From assembly GCA_030533445.1 (NCBI GenBank), contig CM060076.1, forward strand, positions 8,371,501-8,435,500: 64,000 bases of DNA, read 5' to 3'. Under the pieces are notes generated by a model. The model saw only the letters and a program-made list of their open reading frames with translations. It was not told the DNA's origin and did no database searches. The first letter of the stretch is position 1, and the number at the start of each line of letters is the position of its first letter. Below, in pieces: positions 23,870 to 34,869 of the stretch. The position numbers and the translations under genes are program-made. This DNA comes from Cyprinodon diabolis (Eukaryota > Chordata > Actinopteri > Cyprinodontiformes > Cyprinodontidae).

Positions 23870-24450
23870 AAAGGAAGTTGTACAGATTCTGCAGGCCCAG
23901 GGGAGTAGTGAGGGTTTGCTGGGTACATCGGGTGGATGCCTCAGTCATGGATGTATTAATCTCACAAAAGTGGGAGAACCTTTCTGAGATTCAGGGCAAG
24001 CATGGGGGAAGGAATTCTGAATGGATAATGCTCTGTGCCTTAATTGACAATGTGGCCACCAATAGATGTGGCCTTAAGATCTAGGTGTCTTGGTGGCAAC
24101 CCCCAAATCCAACGTTGTACACTGACAGTAATGGTGTCTGTCAAGCTGAAGGAGTTTTATTAAGCTAAATTGGCTTATGGGTTTACATAAGGCTTTGCGT
24201 TCTGCTGCTCAGGTAACAATTGCCTGGGAGCAGTATGGAGAGACCATGGTGAAAGACAACCTCAAAGAGATTTTGTCAAATTTTCCAGAGCCCCTGGGGG
24301 GAACAGAAGTGCCCTTGGCTCAAGGAGGAGCAGTGTGGTATTCATCTCAACCATGAAACATCTGGTCCAGCTCTACACTCTTAGCAGGGTGCTTAATGGT
24401 CCATTGGATTTTGCCCAATTGGTCCATATGTGACAGCAACAGCCCTGAAA
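23870..24450 (+). pseudogene. Degraded RTE-type LINE remnant
   Basis: Codons at 23878-24084 (GVVRVCWVHRVDASVMDVL, then a WENL block) match the linker region of the LINE at 15975-17990. Bases at 24350-24420 match the inverse of 16375-16430 from that element, so the remnant lies in plus orientation with an internal deletion. Many stops. Beyond it, 24450-24950 shows nothing recognisable. Confidence 0.6.
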
Positions 24451-25125
24451 TATCACTGTTCTGGACGAGAAGATCTGATGGAGGAATGGGCCAAAATACC
24501 AGCTCCTGTCTTGACAAAACCTGATGAAGACTTACAGGTAACGTTTGACCTCTGTCATTGCCATAAAAGGTTAAGCTAATAAGCTGAACTTGTGTTATTG
24601 ACCAAAAACAAATTGTCTGACAGTATGAGACAGCCCAAAAGATTAGTTTCAAAAAGTAATATGCTGTAATTTAAAGAATTTTAGCCACAGATTAGATAAA
24701 AAGTCATTGACATGGGTTAGGATTCGGGGCCTTCATTATCTACTAATGGAGAAAATGGTGAACATTGCGGAGTGAACGAACATTCAGGGGTGGCTAGCAT
24801 CTCATAGCTATAATCTGAAGCACACCACAAGTCAACCTATGAATGACTCAAATATCTGAAATACAAGTTAATTAGTGGCTTAGCGGAAGTTCGGACATAA
24901 ACTTGATTCAAGTCCTCCTTCTAGAGCAAAAGATTTTTAAAAAGTTAACACTTAACACCACAAAAAAAGTTTAAATATTCTGCTAAATTCTTATCAGCAT
25001 ATCACCTGAATTTACCAAGAATTCTCTCTGATGCAACATTGGATTGTGTCTTTTAAGATAAATGACCATCTGTTATGTCAACATCAGACCAAATCCTCAC
25101 AAATCTTTTGTAATATCTTACACAA

Positions 25126-25241
25126 TTTCCCAATATGATAACGACCACATTGCTAGACATATATAGAGGTGCAACAGTTAACTGATTTTGAGAGACACTC
25201 AACGATCAGCTATAGAACAGGTTTTGATCCTCAGGACAAAG
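25126..25241 (+). promoter_or_regulatory. P5 promoter and non-coding first exon
   Basis: TTTCCCAAT (25126-25134), then ATGATAACGAC, then a TATA box (CATATATAG, 25158-25166), and an exon ending GGACAAAG|GTAAGA (donor after 25241). Similarity to the P3/P4 upstream region extends about 100-150 bases further up (CTGATGCAAC, CTGTTATGTC). Confidence 0.68.
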
Positions 25242-25446
25242 GTAAGAACTAGATATATTTCAGCTGTATTTACCTGTACGATTTTATAAAAGTAGACATT
25301 TTACTGCAATCAAAGTATCAAGTAGACATCTTCAAATAATTTTTAGAGCTTAAACACTGTTTTAGTTGATAAATTGGCAACTTGGATAGGGCACAGAAAC
25401 CAAAGTCAATTTTATCATTACCCCCATGACTGGTAATGATAAAATT

Positions 25447-25449
<3 letters not shown>

Positions 25450-25541
<92 letters not shown>
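25450..25541. repeat. (AT)n microsatellite in P5 intron 1
   Basis: About 45 uninterrupted AT dinucleotides upstream of the signal-peptide exon. Confidence 0.97.
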
Positions 25542-25544
<3 letters not shown>

Positions 25545-25599
25545 ATCTTTATAAAATCATATTTTTAAATGTGTCCACTGTGGTCTTTTGATTAGCAGG

Positions 25600-25989
25600 A
25601 TGAAGTGTATTGTGGTATTCCTGGTGCTGTCCATGGTGGTGCTTATGGCTCAACCTGGAGAAGGCTTTTTCAAAAGCTTGTTTAAAAAATGTGCAAGGTA
25701 AAATTTTGAATTGTTTACAATAATAAAAATACTTGGTACTTTAAAAATATGAAGAAAAAAATTTGTAATTTCCTATATAGTTTAATTGATTCATTAACAT
25801 AATCTTTATATAACACTATTTTCTATAAATTTTTTCTTCTGGATGACATTTTCTAGGGGTATTATTGGAAAACAAGCAGACCTTCAGCTGAAACAGGCCG
25901 AACTGGACAAGCAAGACAAAGACCAGCAGCAAATGGAAAAGCTTTTGTTACAATACAAGGATTTTCAACGCTATTACAGGCAGATCTGA
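25600..25989 (+). CDS. P5: piscidin-like antimicrobial peptide precursor (76 aa)
   Basis: Coding exons 25600-25697 and 25857-25989, phase 2 (donor CAAG|GTAAAA, acceptor TTTTCTAG|G). Residues 1-22 form the signal, ending MAQPGEG. The mature part begins [11 protein letters not shown] and continues [11 protein letters not shown]; with several Lys and an Arg it is clearly more cationic than P3 and P4. The pro-region is Gln/Asp/Lys-rich and ends QRYYRQI. It shares with P3/P4 the total length, the Cys at the same place in the mature part and the [13 protein letters not shown] block, so the three form a subgroup. It is complete, with no frame damage. Confidence 0.88.
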
Positions 25990-26224
25990 ATTTCAGCTCG
26001 ATCTTTGTGTTAGTGAAATCATTAAACTGCCTGCCTTATACTAAAAGTAAATACATAATCCCTTTGCAGCATTTTACAAATAGTGTATTTGTTTAAATGA
26101 TTATATGGTCAAACTTGACTGATGAATAAATAAATTACATTTTAGAGCACAATAAAGACAATTGTCTATCTTATTTAAACAGGAAAGGAAAAGGAAATTA
26201 AATTTTTGACAAAGTCAAAGATTG

Positions 26225-26610
26225 GTTGACCAGGTCAAGGTCTGCAATTGCAATTGCACCAAACACGAAAAAGAATGGCGAGAAGATCCGGTTCGTCAAA
26301 TTAAGATATAGTAATAATGGATCGGTAACTACAAATTAGAGCATAATTCTTATATATTCCCAAAAACTTAGGCCGTTTAATTGATGATTGGATGCTAACT
26401 ATATACTTCAACATACCAGGAAGCAGATTTCTCATCTCAATCAAAATATTTATTTTATACAGAGAGGCGTAAAAGTTTAATCAAATCCAGTCAAAACTTC
26501 CAATAGTGCATCTCACAACTTCAAAAGAAACTTCTTATGGATGGATGAAGAGATGCTAAGTTTGGAAGTAGAGAACATAGTTGATACAAGCCAATAAGAA
26601 TAATTGTCTT
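26225..26610 (-). mobile_element. Fragment of the hAT-like element family seen at 57607-60260
   Basis: Blocks such as CAATTGCAATTGCACCAAAC, TTAGAGCATA and ATATATTCCC, and the stretch around GGATGGATGAAGAGATG, match the reverse complement of 59690-59950. It is a diverged, truncated copy with no visible inverted terminus. Confidence 0.55.
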
Positions 26611-26619
26611 GATGCCAAA

Positions 26620-27180
26620 AAGAGAGCCCAGCAGATTTTGCTTTCACAAGTGGGGTTGTACTGGTATTGCCATAGTGTTCCGTATGACTTATGCATATAA
26701 ATAGCTTTATTATAATTATGCAGGGAGTATTACAGATTTTATGGACACTACAACGTAAGTAGAAGAGGAAAGGGAAAACAGAAACAAAGAAGATGAAAGA
26801 AAGAGGATATAAAAGGGGTGATAAAAGGAAGATAACGATAAAACATCTTTAGTCTGCTTCATCACCTGCAAAGAGATGTAAAAAGAACAGCACAACCAAC
26901 GGATATAGTGTAAGAGATACAATAAAGTATCACCTTGATAGAACAACTTCTATGCAACTCAACTTGTGGTTAGGATCAAAATCAGAATTATGGCTGTACA
27001 TCCATAACATTCAGGCATGGAATATGTAAATGAGATATGAGGTACAACCCTGAAGTAGATAAAATCCTGATGAACAGGTTGCATGTAGGCAAGACTTTTG
27101 CACACTATTTAGTTATTTATTCAATTGAGATATATGCTTAGAATTAGCACATAACATTTAAATGCTGACATTGATTATGT
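26620..27180. other. Spacer, nothing recognised
   Basis: AT-rich sequence downstream of P5. No exon or repeat end was identified. Confidence 0.4.
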
Positions 27181-27315
27181 TCTTGACGCCCCTTTCAAAT
27201 CATCTGTTCTCCCTGTCCAAAATCTGAACACTTTGGTCTTCAAATGTGTCTCCTTTGAAGACCAAAGTGTTCAGATCTTGGACAGGGCAGATGGTTTAAA
27301 AGAGGTTTCAAGGAA
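27181..27315. repeat. Foldback (inverted repeat with short loop)
   Basis: The arm holding GAACACTTTGGTCTTCAAA is followed after about 9 bases (TGTGTCTCC) by its complement TTTGAAGACCAAAGTGTTC. Pairing continues outward imperfectly through CCCTGTCC/GGACAGGG and CATCTG/CAGATG, roughly 60 bases per side. No target duplication is evident. It could be a small MITE core or a hairpin transcript source. Confidence 0.75.
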
Positions 27316-27959
27316 GCCATCTTTGTGAAAAGAGAAAAGCCATCACTGAACAGAGGGGCAGTATTGTGGTTTCAGCTTACAAGCATTTACAAATCAGTCA
27401 TGGAATTCATTCCCAAGAGGTTACCTAAGCACTTCGACAATGAGTCAAAATATGAATCCCATGCACAACAAAGTGTTCCAACAATCCAGAACAACAAAGG
27501 GTGGCTATTCGATTAACATCTGACATGGAATGTGTGCAGGAGGATGTTCCTCCATCCTGCTTAAATTCATCTCCAGTCCAACTAGAGTTAGCTCCGGTGC
27601 GAGCCAACAGAGTTGACAAAGATTCCTAGATAGGTGTCAAAACATCTCCAAAAAAACTGTGCGAATGTCCGGTTGCCTTCCAATTTAAGCTTGTTTTTGG
27701 CTGCCATTATGACTGAAAATTTACATAGGCATCTACAGTTTATATACATACTAAGGCTTTTGTTATGATAATGATTAAATTTGCGGTCAATTAATAGATC
27801 TATCTAGTACATCTCATGGGGAACATAATAAAATGCAAATACAAGTAGAATGTTTTTTAAATGAATATGGGTAACCATTTATTTATGTACTACAGCAGAA
27901 CTGCAACACTTAACCCAAAAAAAGGGAAGCTCTTGTTGCTCAAACAAGTTAATGGTTTA

Positions 27960-28115
27960 GTTGGAGGATTATTTGACCTGCCTTTGAGGTTTTTTTAACA
28001 ACCATTTTTTGATATGGCAAATTGTACAATCATGTGTTTATTTCATTTTAGTCTATTTAATAAAGAGATAGAGAGAACTAGTCGCAATAGATCTCTTCAT
28101 ACTTCTTGGTAATTT
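27960..28115 (+). promoter_or_regulatory. Orphan piscidin-type promoter remnant (copy B)
   Basis: Related to 7360-7510: both share a TTGACCTGC/CTGACCTGC block, a CAAT-type box (TTGTACAAT here, about 28024) and AGATCTCTTCATA downstream. The TATA is weak (TATTTAATAAAG). No following donor or signal-peptide exon was found before 28480. A non-functional remnant is likely. Confidence 0.35.
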
Positions 28116-28474
28116 TATTCCTGTTGAAAACATTGTAAACCTAACAAGTCCACGGAACTCATGCATAAAAGAGTGCTTTTTTCATACTAAGTCAGCGGGA
28201 GCAACAAATATTTAAACTTGTAACACTAAAACAAATTCTGACATATAAAACCTTGCGTACGTATCACATGGCTTTCTTTTATAAGTCCTAATTTGTATGA
28301 CATGTCTCAGCAGAAAAGAAAACTGCTTGTAATGCCCAGTCTTCACCTACAAATTAATATGCAGTGTAAACTATAAGTATAAATAGCTGATAGGCATCCA
28401 CCACATGTCCAAATAACCATAGCAACAGTTTAATGAGACAGAAAAAAGAGAGCTGTGAAACAGTGCTATACGCA
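28115..28474. other. Spacer, nothing recognised
   Basis: AT-rich spacer between the orphan promoter and a solo LTR. Confidence 0.4.
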
Positions 28475-28741
28475 TCGAGTGTCAAGGTTTGGTTGTGGTA
28501 GAGGACCCAAATGCAGAGGCAGAGAGGCTGAGGAGATTTCTTGGTAGTTTAATGGGGCAAAAACAGTAACAAAGGCAGGAATGCAAAAATCCAAACAATA
28601 ATCAAAGCAAACCAGAACTATGGAGACTTCTGGGGGAAACCAAACACGAGGAGCCAGGGAGAGACAAGGAACGTGGACAACAGCACGGGAGGACAGCAAA
28701 GACAAGGAACCAACAAAGAGTGAGTGCAGAGGGAGAGCATA

Positions 28742-30352
28742 CAGGTGCTGGTCATAAAATTAGAATATCATGAAAAAGTAGATTGATTTCAGTAATTCCA
28801 TTTAAAAAGTGAAACTTGTATATTATATTCATACATTACATACAAACTCATATATTTCAGATGTTTATTTTGTTTAATTTTGATGATTACAAATGACAAC
28901 AAATGAAAATCTCAAATTCATCATATCAGAAAATTAGAATATTGTGAAAAGGTTCAAAATTGATGGCCCCTGGTGCCACACTCTAATCAGCTAATTAACT
29001 CAAACCACCTGCAAAAGCCTTTAAATGGTCTTTCAGTCTAGTTCTATAGGCTACACAATCATGGGGAAGACTGCTGACTTGACAGTTGTCCAAAAGACGA
29101 CCATCGACACCTTGCACAAGGAGGGCAAGACACAAAAGGTCATCGCTAAAGAGGCTGGCTGTTCACAGAGCTCAGTGTCCAAGCACATTAATAGAGAGGC
29201 GAAGGGAAGGAAAAGATGTGGTCGAAAAAAGTGTACAAGCAAGAGAGATAACCGCACCCTGGAGAGGATTGTGAAACAAAACCCATTCAAAAATGTGGGG
29301 GAGATTCACAAAGAGTGGACTGCAGCTGGAGTGAGTGCTTCAAGAACCACCACACACAGACGTATGAAAGACATGGGTTTCTGCTGTCGCATTCCTTGTG
29401 TCAAGCCACTCTTGAACCACAGACAGCGTCAGAAGCGTCTTGCCTGGGCTAAAGAGAAACAGGACTGGACTGCTGGTGAGTGGTCCAAAGTCATGTTCTC
29501 TGATGAAAGTAAATTTTGCATTTCCTTTGGAAATCAAGGTCCCAGAGTCTGGAGGAAAAGAAGAGAGGCACTTCATCCACGTTGCTTGAAGTCCAGTGTA
29601 AAGTTTCCACAGTCAGTGATGGTTTGGGGTGCCATGTCATCTGCTGGTGTTGGTCCATTGTGTTTTCTGAGGTCCAGGGTCAACGCAGCCACATACCAGG
29701 AAGTTTTAGAGCACTTCATGCTTCCTGCAGCTGACCAACTTTTTGGAGATGCAGATTTCATTTTCCAACAGGACTTGGCACCTGCACACAGTGCCAAAGC
29801 TACCAGTACCTGGTTGAAGGACCATGGTATCCCTGTTCTTAATTGGCCAGCAAACTCTCCTGACCTTAACCCCATAGAAAATCTATGGGGTATTGTGAAG
29901 AAGAAGATGCAATACACCAGACCCAACAATTCAGAAGAGCTAAAAGCCACTATTAGAGCAACCTGGGCTATCATTACACCTGAGCAGTGCCACAGACTGA
30001 TCGACTCCATGCCACGCCGCATTGCTGCAGTAATACAGGCCAAAGGAGGCCCAACTAAATACTGAGTGCTGTACATGCTCATACTTTTCATGTTCATACT
30101 TTTCAGTTGGCCAACATTTCTATAAATCCTTTGTTTTTATTGGTCTTCAGTAATATTCTAATTTTCTGATAGATGAATTTGAGATTTTCAGTTGTTGTCA
30201 TTTGTAATCATCAAAATTAAACAAAATAAACATCTGAAATATATGAGTTTGTATGTAATGTATGAATATAATATACAAGTTTCACTTTTTAAATGGAATT
30301 ACTGAAATCAATCTACTTTTTCATGATATTCTAATTTTATGACCAGCACCTG
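28742..30352 (+). mobile_element. Complete Tc1-like transposon with about 200-bp inverted repeats
   Basis: Flanked by TA at 28740-28741 and 30353-30354. The termini are CAGGTGCTGGTCATAAAATT and its inverse; inverted similarity extends about 200 bases at each end (28742-28941 and 30152-30352). The single gene inside is intact. Total length is 1611 bp, normal for the group. Confidence 0.95.
29061..30065 (+). CDS. Tc1-like transposase, intact (334 aa)
   Basis: Catalyses cut-and-paste transposition at TA sites. The N-terminal bipartite helix-turn-helix DNA-binding region (about residues 1-110) includes KEGKTQKVIAKEAGCSQSSV and the basic stretch RKRCGRKKC. The DDE domain is complete: FSDESKF (first Asp), FQQDLAPAHS (second Asp) and [14 protein letters not shown] (third position, Glu). 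It ends in the family tail AKGGPTKY. The ATG at 29061 (MGKTADL) is chosen over the in-frame ATG at 29025 because family members start there and are near 340 aa. No stop or frameshift is seen, so activity is possible. Confidence 0.93.
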   Translation: MGKTADLTVVQKTTIDTLHKEGKTQKVIAKEAGCSQSSVSKHINREAKGRKRCGRKKCTSKRDNRTLERIVKQNPFKNVGEIHKEWTAAGVSASRTTTHRRMKDMGFCCRIPCVKPLLNHRQRQKRLAWAKEKQDWTAGEWSKVMFSDESKFCISFGNQGPRVWRKRREALHPRCLKSSVKFPQSVMVWGAMSSAGVGPLCFLRSRVNAATYQEVLEHFMLPAADQLFGDADFIFQQDLAPAHSAKATSTWLKDHGIPVLNWPANSPDLNPIENLWGIVKKKMQYTRPNNSEELKATIRATWAIITPEQCHRLIDSMPRRIAAVIQAKGGPTKY

Positions 30353-30605
30353 TATATAGCAGAGAGAGACAAAGGGAGGGCTAACGAGCAGACAAGGAGC
30401 AGGTGTGAGAGGAGACAATGAGGGAGCCAAGGGGAAAGGAACATACACACACAAGAGGGCAAAAGAGGACAACAGAAAAACATGAGAACTAATATAAATC
30501 TAGAAATACAAAACTGGAATTAAACCAATAAATCTAGAAAACAAGGAGCAAAGTAAGACTGAATACTCTAAATAAACATAACAAAACCAAGACTGTGACA
30601 TCGAG

Positions 30606-31210
30606 AGACATTGTCTACACACCATGGGGGGCATTTATAGTGTAATAAAGCAAACCAACAACTTCCAACACCCAATATCTGAGCAATGTTTATGATGGGA
30701 CTGTCACAAATAAATTGCATGGCTCAGCCCAAAGATACGTGTTAAAACCTTTGAATCAGCCCCCTTTCAAAAGCTCCAGTTGCAAATAGTGAAACATAGG
30801 TAGTACTGTAACAGAGATGCACGTTTCATGCAGTGCTCCTAAATGATTGCCCTGAGCATTCAAACCAGTAGGTCAGTATTATCTTTGAACACAGGCTTCC
30901 TTCAAATTCTTCCATTAGGAATGTCCTCCAGCAGTGCCAACATTACACAGCTATTTATGGTCATGTTTGATAACCTTTACCTTGCCCACTTTATGAAACA
31001 TTACGTCTGACTTGTTAAGAGTGAATCTCTTAATCGGATGCAATCTAATTCTCATGAGAATGAAATTGTCCTTTAGTTGATTTAACATGCACGTTAAGGT
31101 CCTTAGCACTCAGACCAATGCACATTTACATCTACACATGACAGAAACAGGAAAACATACAGTTTGATTAAGGATGTTTCCATCATTTTTGGAGGTGTGT
31201 TACTTTATTG
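30606..31210. other. Spacer, nothing recognised
   Basis: About 600 bases of unique-looking AT-rich DNA between the LTR and a dispersed repeat. Confidence 0.4.
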
Positions 31211-31212
31211 TG

Positions 31213-31558
31213 TAAATGGTAAATGGCATGTACTTATGTAGCGCCTTTATTCAAGTTAGGAGACTTGACCAAGGCGCTTTACACTACATTCATTCACCCA
31301 TTCACACACACACTCACACTCACACTCACACACTGATAGTGGCAAGCCACATTGTAGCCACAGCTGCCCTGGGGCTCACTGACAGAAGCGAGGCTGCCGT
31401 ACACTGGCGCCACCGGGCCCTCTGACCACCATCAGTAGACAATGCAGGTGAAGTGTCTTGCCCAAGGACACAACGACACTGAAAGTCGGAGTCGGGGCTT
31501 GAACCGTCAACCCTTCGATTTCAGGGCAAACTCCTACATCCAACGCCACTGTCGCCCC
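31213..31558 (+). repeat. Dispersed repeat (copy 2)
   Basis: Second copy of the repeat at 10343-10667: TAAATGGTAAATGGCATG start, TATGTAGCGCC, a CACACTCA-rich stretch, CACCGGGCCC, GTGTCTTGCCCAAGG and a GTCGCCCCC end. The copies are very similar over most of their length. Confidence 0.8.
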
Positions 31559-31559
31559 C

Positions 31560-32745
31560 TGTGTAAAGCTAAGAGTGATTGTTTGTATGAGGCATGTTAG
31601 AAATAAGATTGCAAGGCTGCTGCAGTTCAAAAGTTATGACTGCTCTATACGGCTAAAAAATGCCTCACAGTACTAGCATTTTTACCTATTTGAAATAAGG
31701 ACCAGCAAAAAAAAGGTGGAATATAAAAATGCAACCCTAAATCTATTTTGACATAATCTTTAAAAATGTATTAGCCTAACTACCTAACTTGCTTAGTTTG
31801 GAGATGACAGGTTGAAACGCTTGGACCTTTCCTCTGCCCATATCCCCATGAATACAAAGTGTCTCTGAATCCAAGTTTAATGACATTGGTAAAAGTTTTA
31901 TTGGATGTATTTTCTACTGACATTGATCCAGTGTCTAAAACGTTATATACGGATTTATTGCCCAGACTTACATGAATCAATGCACTCATTAATATAATGT
32001 CCTTTTTTATAAATTCAAACCTGCACATGAAAACATTGCGGCCCAGGTATGTAAAGTAGCATGTAAGCTTAAAAGGTTAAGGTTTGAGTCATTGTAAAGA
32101 GATAAGCATGGTTTTCATGACTGTCCTTGAGGATTGCTTCATTGTTTATCTGCCTTCTCCTGTTCCTGTGAACCAAGAGTCTGGTAAAGAGCTGAGAACA
32201 TCACCCAATGACTTCTTCTTAAGCTGGGGTGGAAAGACAAATTCTAGTGAATTTAAGTTAAGTGATGAAATAGTACATCCCCACTTTTAAATATCAAACA
32301 AGACCTGCAAAATTTAACTTATTTGAAATTCAGCTTAAACTAAATATTGGCTTATGTACATGTTAAAGTGTGGGCCCACTTAATTAAGTGTATTACAATG
32401 GTCTGGAAAATCTGATACACATTTGATTACAGGATGGATTATTTTTGCAGGAGTTGAAAATTGAATTAATTAATTGATTGAAAATTGAATTGAATTAATT
32501 AGCAAAACTTGAGGTAAGTCAAAACATACAAGGTATAAAAATTACAATTTAAGAATTATTGGTTGTAGGTTAAGTAGTTTTACCCAACTCGGGTACCCTA
32601 ACCTGCTTCAGATGGGTATCGGTAAGCTAGATTCTGATCACTACTTTGCTTAAGAGTTCACGGTAGAAACTGGCATAAAACTTGCATGACATGTTTAAAA
32701 AATTTGTTACGAGCTGTCTAGTCAAGTTTTCATGCCACCACAGCT
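31560..32745. other. Intergenic, nothing recognised
   Basis: AT-rich spacer upstream of P6. No exon, RNA gene or repeat end was identified. Confidence 0.4.
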
Positions 32746-32753
32746 GAATAATA

Positions 32754-32901
32754 TTTCGCAATATTATCACATCTGTTCATGACACATCAACACACCCGCT
32801 TGCATTATAAAAGTGCAGCAGTCCATCAGTGCAGAGATTACTATAGATCAGGACAACCTCCTTTCTGCTCAGTGAACACCACAACGATCAAGTACTGGAA
32901 G
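32754..32901 (+). promoter_or_regulatory. P6 promoter and non-coding first exon
   Basis: TTTCGCAAT (32754-32762), which fits a C/EBP consensus well, then a TATA box (ATTATAAAAG, 32804-32813) and an exon ending ACTGGAAG|GTAGGT (donor after 32901). The box-to-TATA spacing is about 42 bases, longer than in the other genes. Intron 1 is about 1.3 kb and holds two (AT)n tracts. Confidence 0.65.
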
Positions 32902-33565
32902 GTAGGTTCCTAACTGGACATGTGATCATGTCTGTGATATATTTGTCAAAGTTTACTTTTTTACATAGTGATTGTAAGTTGTAACTTGCTTTTTTTGCAC
33001 ACCATTCACATCCTAGAAATAATTTACTTTATCTTTTTTTTGGATACTTGGTTTACATACTTAGATGGTTGCCAACAGCATAACCATGTACAGTAGCAGC
33101 AGGTTGTAAGATTAGGGCCTTATTTTGTGCTGTTTGCATAACGCCAATGTGTATTTTTAAGTTCTTTATGAACAATCTACATACCCTTTCAGTATCACAG
33201 TGTGCACTTTCTACAGGTAGGCTTTTTGTTTTTCACAATTAAACAACATGATTTAAGTGATGCAGTGAAATCACTCCAAGTCACCAGTGAATTTTGCCCC
33301 TGACATATTGCAGCATCATTAGCAAATCATCTTTTTGTTTCTGCTTTGTTTTGTTTTTTTGTGTATGTATATATATATATATATATATATTAGCCATAAA
33401 AAGCAAAAGTCTTTTTAGCTTCCTCTGTATATGCAAATTAAATCAAAAGGGTTACTCAAAAGCACAAAGAAACAAAGAAAGTACAGGAGCTATATTCTTT
33501 TTAATTTCAACATGACTTAATACAAAACAAGTCAAGGGAGACTCAGCAAGCTGTTTGTCAGAAAA

Positions 33566-33568
<3 letters not shown>

Positions 33569-33656
<88 letters not shown>
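33569..33656. repeat. (AT)n microsatellite in P6 intron 1
   Basis: About 43 AT dinucleotides; a shorter one lies at 33368-33391. Confidence 0.97.
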
Positions 33657-33661
<5 letters not shown>

Positions 33662-34235
33662 TTATTATAATACATATATATAATCAAATATAGAATATTT
33701 TTTCTGGCATTGTGTAAAGAAGAAAGCAGTTACATGTATAAAAATACAAAAAAAAATCTTTCACAAATTTAACATTTCGCTGACAGAACATGTACATCCT
33801 TCTCCACCAGGGCTATTCGGGCAAGAAAAGATATTACTCTAGTTCTATTAGTAGTTCATGTGGCTACCACAGATAAATAAAATGCTGCTGCTTTGTTCTG
33901 CCTCCTGATCGTACAATTAAACCATCAGACTAAGATTACCTGTTGGGTTTTAATCTCAATGCTTGACATATTTAATTATCATAAAGCCAAATTCATTAAT
34001 GTTCTAAAAATGACTTGACTGCAATGGCAGGAGGTGCATCTGGTACCTAGGCTTTCAGTGGGCACCTAAGATACGGTAATGTCAAACTTCTACTCTATAA
34101 CCACAGCTCTGCAACATTTACATCATCAGTAGATGTTCAAGTTCAAGTTGACTGGAACTGAACCACTTAATACAATTGTTGACCTTGTAAAAAAATTCTC
34201 TATTTTAATTGTTTGGATCTTGTTTTTTTTGCAGG

Positions 34236-34707
34236 ATGAAGGTTAGTGCGGCCTTTCTTGTGTTTTCCTTTGTTGTCCTATTGGCTCAACCCAGTGATGG
34301 ATTTTTTGGTCTTATTGGTCCTGCCATTCATGGCATTGCTAGGTAACTACCAGCTGATTTTCTGTTATAATTTTATAATTAGATTCATCTTTACATCTAA
34401 GTGTCATTGGTTAAAAAAAAAAAAAAAATTTAGTTAATCCCGTGTTACTTGCTTTTTTGAAAGTTTGATTCATGGAGCAATCCATGGAGCAAGAAAGGAA
34501 CAAGCGGACCACAATGAAGTGGATCAGATGCAGCTGGACCAGAATGTGGAGCAGAAGCAGCTGGACCATAAAATGGACCAGAAGCAGCTTGATCGGAAAA
34601 TGGAAAAGATGCTTCTGGATCAGCAGCAGCAGTTCGACCAGCAGCTTGAGGAGGAGCTGGAAAAACGCTCACTGAAACACAGAACTGCACAGCATCGTTT
34701 TAATTAG
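34236..34707 (+). CDS. P6: piscidin-like precursor with long pro-region (116 aa)
   Basis: Coding exons 34236-34342 and 34464-34707, phase 2 (donor CTAG|GTAACT, acceptor TTGAAAG|T), intron 121 bases. The signal begins MKVSAAFLVFSFVVLLAQ and ends PSDG, diverged from the others. The mature part starts FFGLIGPAIHGIA and continues SLIHGAIHGARK: hydrophobic and His-rich with little positive charge. The pro-region is long (about 70 aa), built of Asp/Gln/Lys/Met heptad-like units (MDQKQLDRKMEKMLLDQQQQ), and ends KHRTAQHRFN. Most piscidin precursors are about 70-80 aa, so this one is stretched at its C-terminal side. No defect is seen. Confidence 0.85.
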
Positions 34708-34869
34708 ACAAACGACATCAGGCAGCTCGGTTTCTGTTGGTTTTTCAAAGTATTGATCCGGACTAACCTTTTTTAAACTATCTCATTCAAATATCTTAAA
34801 ATCTTACTTCTAGAGCTCAAGACTGTATATTAGTCTTCTCTTATAAAGACAATAAACAGTTAATTAAAT

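Larger units (their letters stand above)
28480..30600 (-). mobile_element. Solo LTR (gypsy-type) split by a Tc1-like element
   Basis: The left end is TGTCAAGGTTTGG and the right end AAGACTGTGACA. TCGAG precedes (28475-28479) and follows (30601-30605), an exact 5-bp target duplication. Without the Tc1-like insertion at 28742-30352 the LTR is about 510 bases. Minus orientation is inferred because the reverse complement ends with a CTGCATTTGGGTCCT block, as in other fish LTRs. No internal retrotransposon coding sequence remains. Confidence 0.82.
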
